Assembly (NCBI GenBank): GCA_013180625.2
Contig: SNVD02001284.1
Coordinates: 1 to 64,000, forward strand
DNA: 64,000 bases
From: Boswellia sacra
Lineage: Eukaryota; Streptophyta; Magnoliopsida; Sapindales; Burseraceae
Direction: 5' to 3'
A program made the position numbers and the translations under genes. Shown here piece after piece: positions 23,723-34,780 of this stretch; position 1 is the stretch's first letter; each line of letters starts with the position of its first letter. The notes under the pieces are model-generated. The model had not been told where the DNA came from. It did not search any database and worked only from the letters and a program-made list of their open reading frames with translations.

Positions 23723-23770
23723 CACATCTCTTATTCTCTTCCTCACACATAGTTAGAGAGTTGCATAGAC

Positions 23771-24406
23771 ATGGAGGGAACTTCAGAACGTCGAATCCAA
23801 AGGATATGTGTATTCTGCGGATCTCGACCAGGTAAAAGTGAGGAGTTTGTAGAAGTAGCAAACTATCTTGGTAGGCTACTGGCTGAAAGAAAGATTCATG
23901 TGGTTTATGGGGGAGGTAGCCTCGGGTTAATGGGTTGTGTGTCAACAGCTGCACATGTAGGAGGTACTCAAGTTTTAGGAGTTATTCCTAAAGCTTTGGC
24001 TGTAGAAAGTATTGTTGGAAAAACGGTTGGGAAGGAGTTACAGGTCTCCTCTATGCATGAACGCATGGCACATATGCTCATCAATTCAGATGCCTTTATT
24101 GCTTTACCAGGTGGCTTTGGCACTCTTGAAGAAATTTTTCAAATTGCCTCTTGGGCCCAACTGAATCTCCATCAAAAACCCATAGGTTTGTTGAATGTCA
24201 AAAATTTCTTTGATCCTTTGATAAGTTTTGTTGATGCAGCTGTGGAACAGAATTTTATCCCTCATTCAGCGAGAAAGATCCTTGTTTCTGCCACTTTGCT
24301 GGTGAGTTACTTGACAAATTACAAGAAGTTGAGTATGAACCTGACCCAGCTAGTACTCAAATTAATTGGGCAGGAGGGCAAAACAAAAAGTGCAAATTGG
24401 ATTTGA
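23771..24406 (+). CDS. LOG-like: LOG-like cytokinin riboside 5'-monophosphate phosphoribohydrolase carried by Athila (copy A)
   Basis: The 211-codon frame encodes most of a LONELY GUY enzyme, which releases active cytokinin bases from their nucleotides in the cytosol. Family landmarks are in order: RICVFCGSRPGK near residue 10, VVYGGGSLGLMG near 45, VLGVIPKAL, SMHERMAHM with the catalytic-site arginine, and the signature PGGFGTLEE near 118-126 (PGGxGTxxE). IGLLNVKNFFDPLISFVD follows. Plant LOG genes have several introns; this one has none, which suggests capture from a spliced transcript. Near 24295 a single-base loss shifts frame. The other frame continues ELLDKLQ and stops at 24418-24420, and the other copies share that end, so about 40 C-terminal residues differ from the ancestral form. 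It lies between pol and the 3' LTR, in sense with the element. Confidence 0.88.
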   Translation: MEGTSERRIQRICVFCGSRPGKSEEFVEVANYLGRLLAERKIHVVYGGGSLGLMGCVSTAAHVGGTQVLGVIPKALAVESIVGKTVGKELQVSSMHERMAHMLINSDAFIALPGGFGTLEEIFQIASWAQLNLHQKPIGLLNVKNFFDPLISFVDAAVEQNFIPHSARKILVSATLLVSYLTNYKKLSMNLTQLVLKLIGQEGKTKSANWI

Positions 24407-25097
24407 ATCTCCGTTTGTAATTTTTTTGTCTTTTATTTTATTCTATTTTTAGCATGTTATTTTATGAGTCTTTCAGGTCATCTCTCTTGAATAACAGAAG
24501 CTTCAGGTAATGTCTCCTATACTTTATCTCTCTACATTTAAACAATGCGGACAATGTTTCATTTGGTTGGGGGGGAAGGATAGTAGACATAAGTGTGTCT
24601 TGAAATTTTATTTTTTGCAAAAAAAAAAAAAGCGAGTTAGTAATTAGATTCAGAGTGCGGTGTAAGGAGTTCAAATCCTCTTGAGACGCATTCTGGGTAA
24701 GGAATGGCAGAGTAAGGAGGACCAGTTTGAACTCTTGAAACCCATTCTAACCAATTTGTCATTTTATTTTGATTTTGTGAACTTATTTTAGCTTGATTCA
24801 TTTCACTTTGAATTATTCAAATCTATGAACTCTCACAACCTTATCATTTAAAAAAAAAAAAAAATTTGTGTGCTTATGTACTCATTAAGCAAGTATTCAT
24901 GAACCTTTCTTCACACACACACACATACCTTGATGCATGATTGTGGGTGGCAAAATGAGATGTTGTAATATTTGAGTTCTTTTATTTTGTTTAGGATAAC
25001 AACACAAAGGAAGGGGAAAGTTAAAAAAAAAAAGTGAAAAAAAAAGTGAAAAAAAAAGGAAGAGAAAGCAATTGTGGATAAGTTTGGTCTCGTAGCC

Positions 25098-25370
25098 TCC
25101 TTAATTCGAGCAATTAAGCCCGAGGGGTGCCTCAACACCTAATACCCTAAGACCAACTGGTTTGGGAGCTATTGGCCCAAAGCTCGCTACATGGATTAAG
25201 GAGAAAGCTTAATGGGATTGAACATTGCACTATCCACAAGTTTCTAAGCAAAAATAAAGCATTGGCAACCCGAGTCGTTAAGCTCGAAGGGGTGTCTTAA
25301 CACCTAATGCCCTAAGGCCAACTGGTCTGGGAGTCATTAGCCTAAGGCTCGCTATATGGGTTAAAGATGT
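25098..25370 (+). repeat. Imperfect direct repeat in the Athila 3' untranslated region
   Basis: Two units start near 25098 and 25268. Each reads TTAAGC(C/T)CGA, then GGGGTG, then CAACACCTAAT or TAACACCTAAT, then CCCTAAGACCAACTGGT or CCCTAAGGCCAACTGGT, ending in GCTCGCTA. Both units recur in copy B (34180-34440) and one is still visible in the inverted copy near 51840-51930. Confidence 0.65.
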
Positions 25371-25717
25371 ATTCCTACAAAAAAAAAAAGAGAAAAAAAA
25401 ATATATATTTATATATAATGAATAAATGCTCCTTACCTAAGGTTGTTAGCCTTAACAAATATTAGAACCGATATGGCTTCTTTCTAATAAGCCCCATAAT
25501 CATGTGTCGACTGAGCACAAAAAGAAGGTTTATTGATATCTTGACTGAAGGGTACGTGAGTCATAAAAAAAAAAATAATAATCAATAATAATTGTTGAGA
25601 GTTTGTTTATTTGGATAAAATCAAGGAGAGTGCAATAATGACCACCTTGGATGTAAAATTCTATAAATCACTTCTAAATAATAACGCTTTAATTGCTAGG
25701 GACTAGCAATAAGCTAG

Positions 25718-25727
25718 TTGGGGGGTG
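25718..25727 (+). other. Polypurine tract of copy A
   Basis: TTGGGGGGTG directly precedes the 3' LTR start and would prime second-strand synthesis. The copy B equivalent is GGTTGAGGGGTG before 34781. Confidence 0.6.
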
Positions 25728-27252
25728 TGATGAACACTTAAATATGCATGTTTAATAAGAGTTTAGTTCATCATATTGCATTAATAGTGTCATTAAATTC
25801 CTCAACTTAAGCATATTTGTAGCATTTGCATCTTTGGAATTAATTCCTCTTAATTTTGGTTTTGTTACAGGTTCGGTAAAATGGGCATAACTCTCTATTT
25901 ATAGATCAGAATGGTGCAATTCTTAATGTTTTGGAAAGCTGATTCAATTGTCTACAAGATTGCATTTCACAAGAATCATCAAATTCGGGCTATTAGTGGA
26001 CCAAAATGGGCTTGAAGTGAACCCATCTACAGTCTCGGCCCAGTCTGACCAGGCCTCAGTATTTGGACCGTATCTCTCAAAATACGTATCCAAATTGTGC
26101 AAATCAATATGTTCTAGAAAGCTGAGAGAAATATCTACAACTTTCATGAAGACATATGATTAAAATTCACAACATTTCGATGTCAAAATTGATGGTCAAA
26201 GTCGGTGCCTAATGATCCCAATTGTCAAAGATATTTACAACTAATATTTGACAATTATGCCCTTGTAATTTGACAAGTTTGCCCCTGGATGTATCTATAA
26301 ATAGAGGTGCCTTGTGACCCATTAGGGCATCTTGGCCTTGCTGGAACATTTTGGCTTTGGCTAGGATCTTGTATTGTGTTTTGTGTGTTTATGTTATTAA
26401 TGAATTTCCTTTTTCTTGCATTTTATTTTCTTTCTATTATAATGTTCTTCTAATTTCTCTTTTGCTAAGGTGAAAGGTGAAACCCTTGATATGAGAATAA
26501 GGATTCTCTAACCCTTAATATGTGCTTAATAATCTTAATCTTATAATATTTATTCAATATGATTTATATTTAATTTCTTAATCAATCTTGACACCACTCG
26601 TAAAGTGGAGGTCTTGATCCATTGTCGACAATCCTTGGCACATCAAATGCTTGGATCCTTTCTAGATGATGTATGTTCTTCCTTACCGACACGAATCTAG
26701 TTAGGAACCTTGATTTGTTGTAGACATATGGTGATTGGCACATTGGATGCTTGAACCCATTTACAAGAAGTGGTATAAATATTGGTAATGAAACAAATAT
26801 AATTCATATAACTAAAATGGGTTAATTATCCTTATTTGAAATATCAAGGGCGGATCCCCTAACCTTAGCCTTCATTGTTATTGTGTTAATTCCTCTTGTA
26901 TTTTAATTATTCTATTGTTTATGAACTTTTTATTTTATTTACTATGGTAGGTTCTACCACCTTATGAAATTGTTCTTTAATTTACTATGGTTGGTTATAC
27001 CACCTATTTCCATGGATGGTTTTACCTCCTCTTGCTTTTTGTTTTATATTTGAATGGTCGGTAATACCGCCTACCATCTTACATACTTGTTGATATTATC
27101 ATGTCACCTCTTTGAATCATCCATATCACATTTGTTTAGCTTATAATTTGTAACGCTTAAATTCCCTTCCTCGTGGATCGACCCCGGTCTCACCGGGTTT
27201 TATTACTTCGACACTCCTATACTTGGGAGACAATCCTTTTTCGGATGTGTCA
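25728..27252 (+). repeat. 3' LTR of copy A, abutting copy B internal DNA
   Basis: It is 1525 bp and nearly identical to 15743-17269. At 27253 it joins directly to gag sequence equivalent to position 18185 of copy A, with no primer site between. Confidence 0.88.
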
Positions 27253-27253
27253 G

Positions 27254-30200
27254 CAAGCAAGGCCTCAACCTCGACATCTAATAGAGGCATTTACAACCTT
27301 AAGGAAGACCATGAGCTTTAAGCTAAATATGCATCCCTAGCTAGAAAAGTTGAGGCTCTAGAAATGAAAAAGAATGGTCAATTGAATTCTATTCAATAAA
27401 TTGTCTATCACATTTGTAATCAGAATGACCATCCTACTGATGAGTGCCCAACTTTGCCTGCCTTCAGGGAATGTCTCCATGAACAAGCAAATGCTTTGAA
27501 CACTTTCAAAAGGCCAAATCATAATCCACACTCACAAACTTACAATCTTGGTTGGAGAAATCATCCAAATTTTAGTTGGAAAAATGACAATCATACACAA
27601 TCTTCCCAAGGTCCCTTTTCAAACACGACAAAATTTTCAAAATTCTTATGATCATGCATATGCTCCTCCTCCTAGGAATGACTTTGAAGAGATATTGCAT
27701 TCATTCATTACAAAGCAAGAGACTTCAATAATCAAACTGCTCAAACATTAGCAAATTTGTCAGACACTCTTGAAAAATTTGCATCTACATTTAGCATCCA
27801 AAAAAAGGAAAATTTCCTTCTCAAACATTACAAAACCCCAAAGATCAATCTTACTCAAATGCAAGGAGTTTAAGTAACCAGTATTTGGACCAAGCCAAAT
27901 CAGTCATGACCCTTTGCAATGGTAAGGTTGTTGACAAACACATTCCTAAATCTTATGAGAAAGAAGAAGAATCGATCTCTACAGGTCAGGAAAAGGTTAC
28001 CAAACCAACACCTAGCTAAGAAGAAACCAAATCCCCATCTGTGCCTCCATTTCCTCAAGCATTAACCACACAAAAGAAGCCAACTCACAATTCTGAAATC
28101 TTTAAAATTTTCAAATAGGTAAAGGTAGATGTGATCAAACAAGTACCTTCTTATGCAAAATTTTTTAAAGATTTGTGCATTGTGAAAGGAAAATTGAATG
28201 TGAAAAAGAAGGCCTTTCTAGTCGAGCAAGTAAGTGCTATTCTTCAAAACAATAATACAGTGAAATATAAGGATCTGGGTTGTCCTACAATTTCATGTGT
28301 ATTGGAGACCATAAAATCGAACAAGCCTTACTTGATCTTGGTGCTAGTGTAAATTTGCTTCCATACTCGGTTTTCCAGAAACTCAATCTAGGTGAGTTAA
28401 ATTTGACTTCTGTGACTCTTTTGCTTGCTGATAGATCAATTAAAGTGCCAAGAGGAGTAGTAGAAGATGTGTTAGCTCAAGTCGATAAATTCATTTACCC
28501 AGTGGATTTTATCATCTTGGATACACAACCAGTGGAAGTATGTAATTCAATTCCTGTCATTTTAAGGCATCCATTTCCAGCTACCTCTAATGCTTTGATT
28601 AATTGCAGGAATGGAGTTATGAAGCTATCATTCAAAAACATGACATTAGAACTTAATGTTTTTAATATCTGCAAACAACCAAATGAAGAAGATGATGAAA
28701 TTGAGGAAGCCAATACGATTCAAACTATTGTGGAAGACCACATCCAAAAAGGGAGTTCTTCTGACCCTTAGGAAACCTGTTTGGTCCATTCATTAGAATC
28801 AAGTATGAAACTAGAGCCTGATCTTTCTGATACATGTTCTTTATTGGATCGTGCACAAGTGATGGAAAAAGACTCGAAATCACGATTTGAAGAATTGGGA
28901 CAAATAAATCAAAGCAGGGAAGAGGAAGCTCCCAAGTTAGAACCGAAGCCTTTACCTAAAGGACTAAAATACACATACCTTGGGGAGAATTAGACATATC
29001 CAGTGCTAATTTCTTCATCCCTCACAAGCGAGCAATAAGGTAAGGTGATACACGTACTTAAAAGGCATAAAAATGCAATCAGATGGACTTTGAAAGACAT
29101 AAAAGGCATTAACCCTTTGATTTGTACACATAGAACACATTTAGAAGAAAATGCCAAAACATCCCAACAACCTCAAAGGAGATTAAATCCGTACATGAAA
29201 GAAGTCATTAGGGTTGAAGTTCTCAAATTACTTGATGTGAGAGTTATCTACCCTAATTCTGATAGTAAGTAGGCAAGCCCTACACAAGTAGTACCTAAGA
29301 AATCTGACATTATAGTAGTCAAAAATGAAAAGGGTGAATCATTGCCAACTCAAGTTTCATCTAGTTGGAGGATGTGCATCGATTATAGAAAATTAAATGC
29401 TGTCACCAGAAAAGACCATTTTCCCGTACCATTCCTTGACCAAATTATAGAAAGAGTATTAGGGCACTCCTACTACTGCTTTCTCGATGGATACTCAGGC
29501 TACTATCAAATTCCCATTGCACTTGAAGACCAAGAAAAGACCATATTCACGTGCCCCTTCAGCACTTTTGTATTTAGGAGAATGCCTTTTGGACTTTGTA
29601 ATGCCCCAGCCGCTTTTCAAAGATGCATGTTAAGCATTTTCAGTGACATGATTGACCATTGTTTAGAAGTTTTCATGGATGATTTAACTGTCTTTAAAAT
29701 TCTTTTGAGAATTGTCTTGAAAACTTAGAAAAAGTCCTAAAAAGGTGTGTAGAAAAAGGTCTTATTTTGAATTGGGAAAAATGTTATTATATGGTCACTT
29801 CGGGAATTATCTTAGGTCATATGGTGTCTTCTAAGGGAATTGAAGTGGACAAAACAAAAGTGGAATTAATTTCTCATTTGCCTCCACCAAAAATAGTTAA
29901 AGAGGTCCATTATTCTTAAGGCATGCTGGATTTTATAGGAGATTCATAAGAAATTTCAATACTATATCTAAACCTCTTTATAACCTCTTAATAAAAGACA
30001 CTTCTTTTGAATGGACTCAAGAATGTCAAAATACCTTTGATAAGTTAATTAGACTTTTAACAACTGCTCTAATTATGCAATCTCCTGATTGGTCATTGCC
30101 TTTTGAATTGATGTGTGATGCGAGTGACTGTGTTGTTGGTGCTGTCTGAGGCCAGATAAAAGAAGATAGGGCTTATGTGATAAACTATACAAGTAGGACT

Positions 30201-31787
30201 TTAAATGATGCATAAATGAATTACACAACAAAAAAAGAATTACTTGTAGTAGTATTTGCATTGGACAAATTTCGATCTTATTTAATTGGTTCTGAAACGA
30301 TTGTTTACACTGACCATGCAGCTATGAGATATTTAATGTCTAAACAGGATGCAAAACCTAGATTGATGTGGTGGATCTTATTGCTCCAAGAATTCAACAT
30401 CACAATAAAGAATAAGAAAGGTGCCAAAAATGTCGTTGTAAACCATCTGTCAAGATTAATGACAGAGACTTTAACTAAAACTTCATCTATCAATGACTCT
30501 TTTCCTGATGAATTTTTATTCTCTGTTGCTACTGTACCTTGATTTGCTAACATTGTAAATTTTCTTGCAACATGAGAAATGCCACCTCATTGGAATGCTC
30601 AAGACAAAAGAAAGTTTTTGACCGAGGCGAAAATTTTTTATTGGGATGACCCATATCTGTTCAAATATTGTCTGAATCAAATAATTAGAAGATGCATACC
30701 CGACAATGAGGTAAGTAGTGTCATTAATTTTGGTCATTTCAAGGCATTTGGAGGACATTTTTCATCTAAAAAACAGCTACTAAAATCTTGCAATGTGGAT
30801 TTTTTGGCCCACCTTATTTAAAGATGCACATGCATTTTTCAAAACGTGTGAAAATTGTTAAAAATTGGGATCCATTTCAAACAAAACATGATGCCTTTGA
30901 ATCCTATTCTTGCTGTTGAAATCTTTGACTGTTGAGCTATTGATTTTATGGGACCTTTTCCACCATCATTTGGTTTTGTGTACGTTATTGTTGCAGTAGA
31001 CTATATTTCAAAATGGGTCTACGCAATTCCATGCTGAAAATGATCACAAAATAGTTATCAAATTCTTGAAAGATAATATCTTGTGTAGATTTGGAATTCC
31101 TCGAGCCATTATTAGTGTGGGGGTACACATTTTTGTAACAAACCATTTGAAACTCTAATGAAGAAATATGGAATAACCCATAAAGTTTCTACAACTTATC
31201 ACCCGCAAACAAGTGGACAAGTTGAATTAGCTAATAGGGAGATAAAACAGATCTTAGAAAAAATAGTTAGCCTAAATCGTAAAGATTGTTCTTTAAGACT
31301 TAATGATGCAGTTTGGGCTTGCTGAACTGCTTTCAAAACATCATCAGGAATGTCTCTTTATAGATTAGTTCATGGAAAACCTTGTCACTTGCCTATGGAA
31401 ATTGAGCATAAAGCTTATTGGGCCATTAAAACCTTTAACACAAATTTGGATGATGCTTGCAAGTTACGTAAACTCAAACTGAGTGAACTTGAAGAAATCA
31501 GGAATGAGGCTTATGAAAATTCTAAAATCTACAAAGAAAAAATGAAGGTTTTTCCTGACAAATTCATTGTTCGAAAATCTTTTGAACCTTCACAAAAAGT
31601 TCTTTTGGATGATTCAAGATTACACTTGTTTCCTAGTAAGCTTCGGTCTCGTTGGACTGGACCTTTCATTGTTAAAAATGTTTTCTCTCATGGAGTAGTC
31701 GAAATTGAAAACCCAAAGAATGATAATGTTTTTAAAGTTAATGGACAACAGTTAAAATCATTCTTTGAAAATTTTGATCAAAATTAA
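27254..31787 (+). pseudogene. Athila gag-pol remnant (copy B)
   Basis: It is collinear with 18185-22776 of copy A and carries many stops and frameshifts. Readable parts are the gag zinc-knuckle region (27410-27460), protease (28280-28771, LLDLGASVNLLP), reverse transcriptase (29342-29728, with FMDD), RNase H (30216-30542) and the integrase core and C-terminus (30680-31787, ending LRSRWTGPF and onward). The first about 915 bp of the internal region, including primer site and early gag, are missing. It is older and more decayed than copy A. Confidence 0.85.
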
Positions 31788-31944
31788 GAGTCCATTACTT
31801 TAGTCGATCCTTTTGAAGGATTGATTTATCCCGGTCAAGTGGCGAATACAGTACTCTGTGGCTTTTAAAGTCAGTTTTTCAGTTCCCTAAAAATTGTTGC
31901 TCATCCTACATTTATTTTCTTTTCTTCTCTCTCATTTTCTACAT

Positions 31945-32516
31945 ATGGATACCATTCTCTCGAATCTGCACAAATATTTTCCCTCTCTTCCTCAAAATGA
32001 TCTGCTTAAAATTTACAAAGCTCACGCAGACTAAGGATGTTGATGCGCAAGGATATTCCTGCTGATTTAAGATGGTTAATTGAAGCCAAGGTTCGATTTT
32101 CTTGTGAGTTTTCAGATAATCTTGTTTCTCACATGCCAAGTTTGGGAGAAAGCTCTTACGCTAAAAAGCGAAGAGCAAAAAGGTTACAAGTTTGTCACAA
32201 ATGTGCAAGATGGACTTGTAACCTGCGTTGCCCCTCCTTGGGATATTTGTCTAACAATCGAGAGGATAAGCTACAATTCATCAAGAATGGCCTGAGTAGG
32301 GAGTCTTTGGATGACATCCGATTGACTATTGAGACATATTATTGTGGACTTGTGCAGCGTGAAATTTTAAAATTGTGGACACAATTCCAAGATGAGCAAG
32401 AACGTTATAGTCTTGGGAATCTGACTCAAAATAACCCTGTTTGCTGGTTTATAAGAAAACTGGATAGGGAGCATATCCCAACTCATAGAAGGTGTTTAAG
32501 CCATTTTTGGACGTAA
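31945..32516 (+). pseudogene. Extra Cys-cluster ORF, copy B
   Basis: It starts MDTILSNLHKYFPSLPQNDL like the copy A protein. A small deletion near 32028 shifts frame, after which 32037-32516 is open and keeps KKRRAKR and CHKCARWTCNLRC. The stop of the copy A frame is missed because one C is lost near 32480. Confidence 0.75.
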
Positions 32517-32799
32517 AACTAGAGAAAGATCTGAGCCACAATCACAATTACCTGTACATATGCATGTGTGCGCCGTCATTTTTTAATTTATATCTTTTGT
32601 TTGGCTCATGCATTTATGGCATCTTTTTTCTGTCATTGTTTTTTTTTTTTTGAATTTCTATGCATTATTGTCAAATTTTTTTTCAATAAACAACCAAGCT
32701 ACCTATATAGATGTCATCATTAGAATACCTTTTTACACTCCATAAATATGACTTAGCCTGTTCTCCTCTTCACACATATAGTTAGAGAGTTGCATACAT

Positions 32800-33306
32800 A
32801 TGAAGGGAACCTCAAAATGTTGAATCCAAAAGATATGTGTATTTTGTGGATCTCGAACTGGAAAAAGTGAAGAGTTTGTAACAGTAGCAAATTATCTTGG
32901 TAGGCTATTAGCTGAAAGAAAGATTCTTGTGGTTTATGGAGGAGGTAGCCTCAGGTTAATGGGTTGTGTGTCAACAGCTACACTCGTAGGAGGCAGTCAA
33001 GTTTTAGGAGTTATTCCTAAAGCTTTGGTTGTACAAAGCATCGTTGGAAAAATGGTTGGGAAGGAGTTACAAGTCTCCTCTATGCATAAACGCATGGCAT
33101 ATATGCTTATCAATTCGGATGCCTTTATTGCTTTACCAGGTGGCTTTGGTACTTTTGAAGGAATTTTTCAAATTGCCTCTTGGGCCCAACTAAATCTCCA
33201 TAAAAAACCCATAGGTTTGTTGAATGTTAAAAATTTCTTTGATCCTTTGATAAGTTTTGTTGATGCAACTGTAGAACAGAATTTTATCCCTTATTCGGTG
33301 CAATAG
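32800..33306 (+). pseudogene. LOG-like: LOG-like gene, copy B (decayed)
   Basis: It starts at an ATG equivalent to copy A. Codon 8 is TGA (32821-32823), where copy A has CGA. The frame then stays open from GSRTGKSEEF to the stop TAG at 33304-33306. The catalytic signature reads PGGFGTFEG, so the final glutamate of PGGxGTxxE is changed to glycine; GGGSLRLMG also differs. Sequence beyond 33306 still resembles the family C-terminus (ELLDKLQ). Not expected to be active. Confidence 0.82.
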
Positions 33307-33419
33307 AACCTTGTTTCTACTACTTCTGCTAGTGAGTTACTTGATAAATTACAAGCAGTGAAGTATGAACCTGACCCAGCTATTACTCAAATTAATTGGT
33401 TAGGGGGACACAAAAATTA

Positions 33420-34453
33420 CAAATTGTATCTGAATCTCTGTTTGCAATTTTTCTTGTCTTTTATTTTATTTGTAGCATTTTATTTTATAAGTCTTTCAAG
33501 TCGTCTCTCTTGAATAACAGAAGCTTCAGCCAATGTCTCCTATACTTTATCTCTCTACATTTAAACATTGAGGACAATGCTTCATTTGGTTTGGGGGAAA
33601 GGATAGTAGACATAAGTGTGTCTTAAATTTTCTTTTTCTTGCAAAAAAAGCAAGTTAGTACTTAGATTTAGAGTGCGGTGTAAGGAGTTCAAATCCTCTT
33701 GAGACGCATTATGGGTCAAGAATGGCCAAGTAAGGAGGGCCAGTTGAACTCTTGGAACACACTCTGACCAATTTGTCATTTTGATTTTGCATTTTTGAAG
33801 ACTCATTTTAGCTAACTTGACATTATTTAGTTTTGATTTTTGAATTTTATAACAATGAGGTCTTATTCACTTCACTTTAAATTATTCAAATCTATGAACT
33901 CTCACAACCATATCATTTAATAAACTGTGTGCTCATGTACTCATTAGGCAAGTATTCATGAACCTTTCTTCACACACACACATACTTTGATGCATTATTG
34001 TGGGTTGGAAAATGAAATGTTGCAATATTAGATTGTTTTGTTTTGTTTAGGATAACAACAAAAGGAAGGGAAAACTGAAAAAAAAAGTGAAAGCAAAAAA
34101 AAAAAAAAGAAAAAGAAGTGAAAGAAAAAAAAACAAAAAGAAAGGCAATCGTGGATAAGTTTGGTCTTGTTGCCTCCTTAATTCGAGCAATTAAGCCCAA
34201 GGGGTGCTTCAACACCTAATACCCTAAGACCAACCAGTTTGGGAGCTATTGGCCCAAATCTCGTTACATGGATTAAGGAGAAAGCTTAATGGGATTGAAC
34301 ATTGCACTATCCATAATTTTCTAAGCAAAAATAAAGCATCGACAACCCGAGTCGTTAAGCTCGTAGGGGTGTCTTAACATCTAATGCCCTAACGCCAACT
34401 GGTCTGAAAGTCATTAGCCTAAGGCTTGCTACATGGTTAAAGCTGTATTTTTT

Positions 34454-34488
<35 letters not shown>

Positions 34489-34780
34489 GAATGAATGCCC
34501 CCTGCCTAAGGTTGTTAGCCTTAACAAATATTAGAACTGATATGGCTTCTTTCTAATAAGCCCTATAGTCATGCGTCGACTGAGCACAAAAAGAAGGTTT
34601 GTTAATATCTTGACTAAAGGGTACATGAGTCATTTAGAGAAAATCGGTTGAGAGTTTGTTTATTTGGATAAAATTAAGGAAAGTGCAATAATGACCACCT
34701 TAGATGTAAAATTCTATAAATCACTTCCAAATAATAACGCTTTAATTGTCAGGGACTAACAATAAGCTGGTTGAGGGGTG
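33420..34780 (+). other. 3' untranslated region of copy B
   Basis: It is collinear with 24421-25727: A-rich runs near 34080-34140, the direct-repeat units at about 34180-34440, an AT dinucleotide run and a polypurine tract. No gene seen. Confidence 0.6.
34456..34486. repeat. AT microsatellite
   Basis: About 15 uninterrupted AT dinucleotides. The equivalent place in copy A (25400-25418) has only a short ATATAT stretch, so the run expanded in this copy or shrank in the other. Confidence 0.85.

Larger units (their letters stand above)
24421..25727 (+). other. 3' untranslated region of copy A with homopurine runs
   Basis: No gene is recognised between LOG and the 3' LTR. The stretch has A-rich runs (24849-24863, 25022-25060 and 25380-25400), a CACACA run near 24915 and a direct repeat listed separately. 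The same layout recurs in the other two copies. Confidence 0.6.
15743..27252 (+). mobile_element. Athila-type Ty3/gypsy retrotransposon carrying a LOG gene (copy A)
   Basis: The order is LTR (15743-17269), tRNA-Asp primer site, gag-protease, reverse transcriptase/RNase H, integrase, an unrecognised 182-residue ORF, a LOG-like ORF, an untranslated region with internal repeats, polypurine tract and LTR (25728-27252). The two LTRs differ at only a few positions by eye, so the insertion is young. The RT sequence and primer site fit the Athila lineage. The left flank is CTAAC inside a Tat-like gag; the right flank is the gag of another Athila copy, so no target duplication is seen. Pol carries about four single-base frameshifts, so this copy is not autonomous as sequenced. 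Confidence 0.9.

Noticed and set aside
23234..23954. Minus-strand frames opposite the extra ORF and LOG
   Set aside because: They are shadows of the two plus-strand ORFs that are conserved in the other element copies.
24630..24700. tRNA-like T-arm (GAGTTCAAATCCTC) in the copy A 3' region
   Set aside because: No acceptor, D or anticodon arm can be folded around it, and the stem bases do not pair properly. The motif recurs only because the element is repeated.
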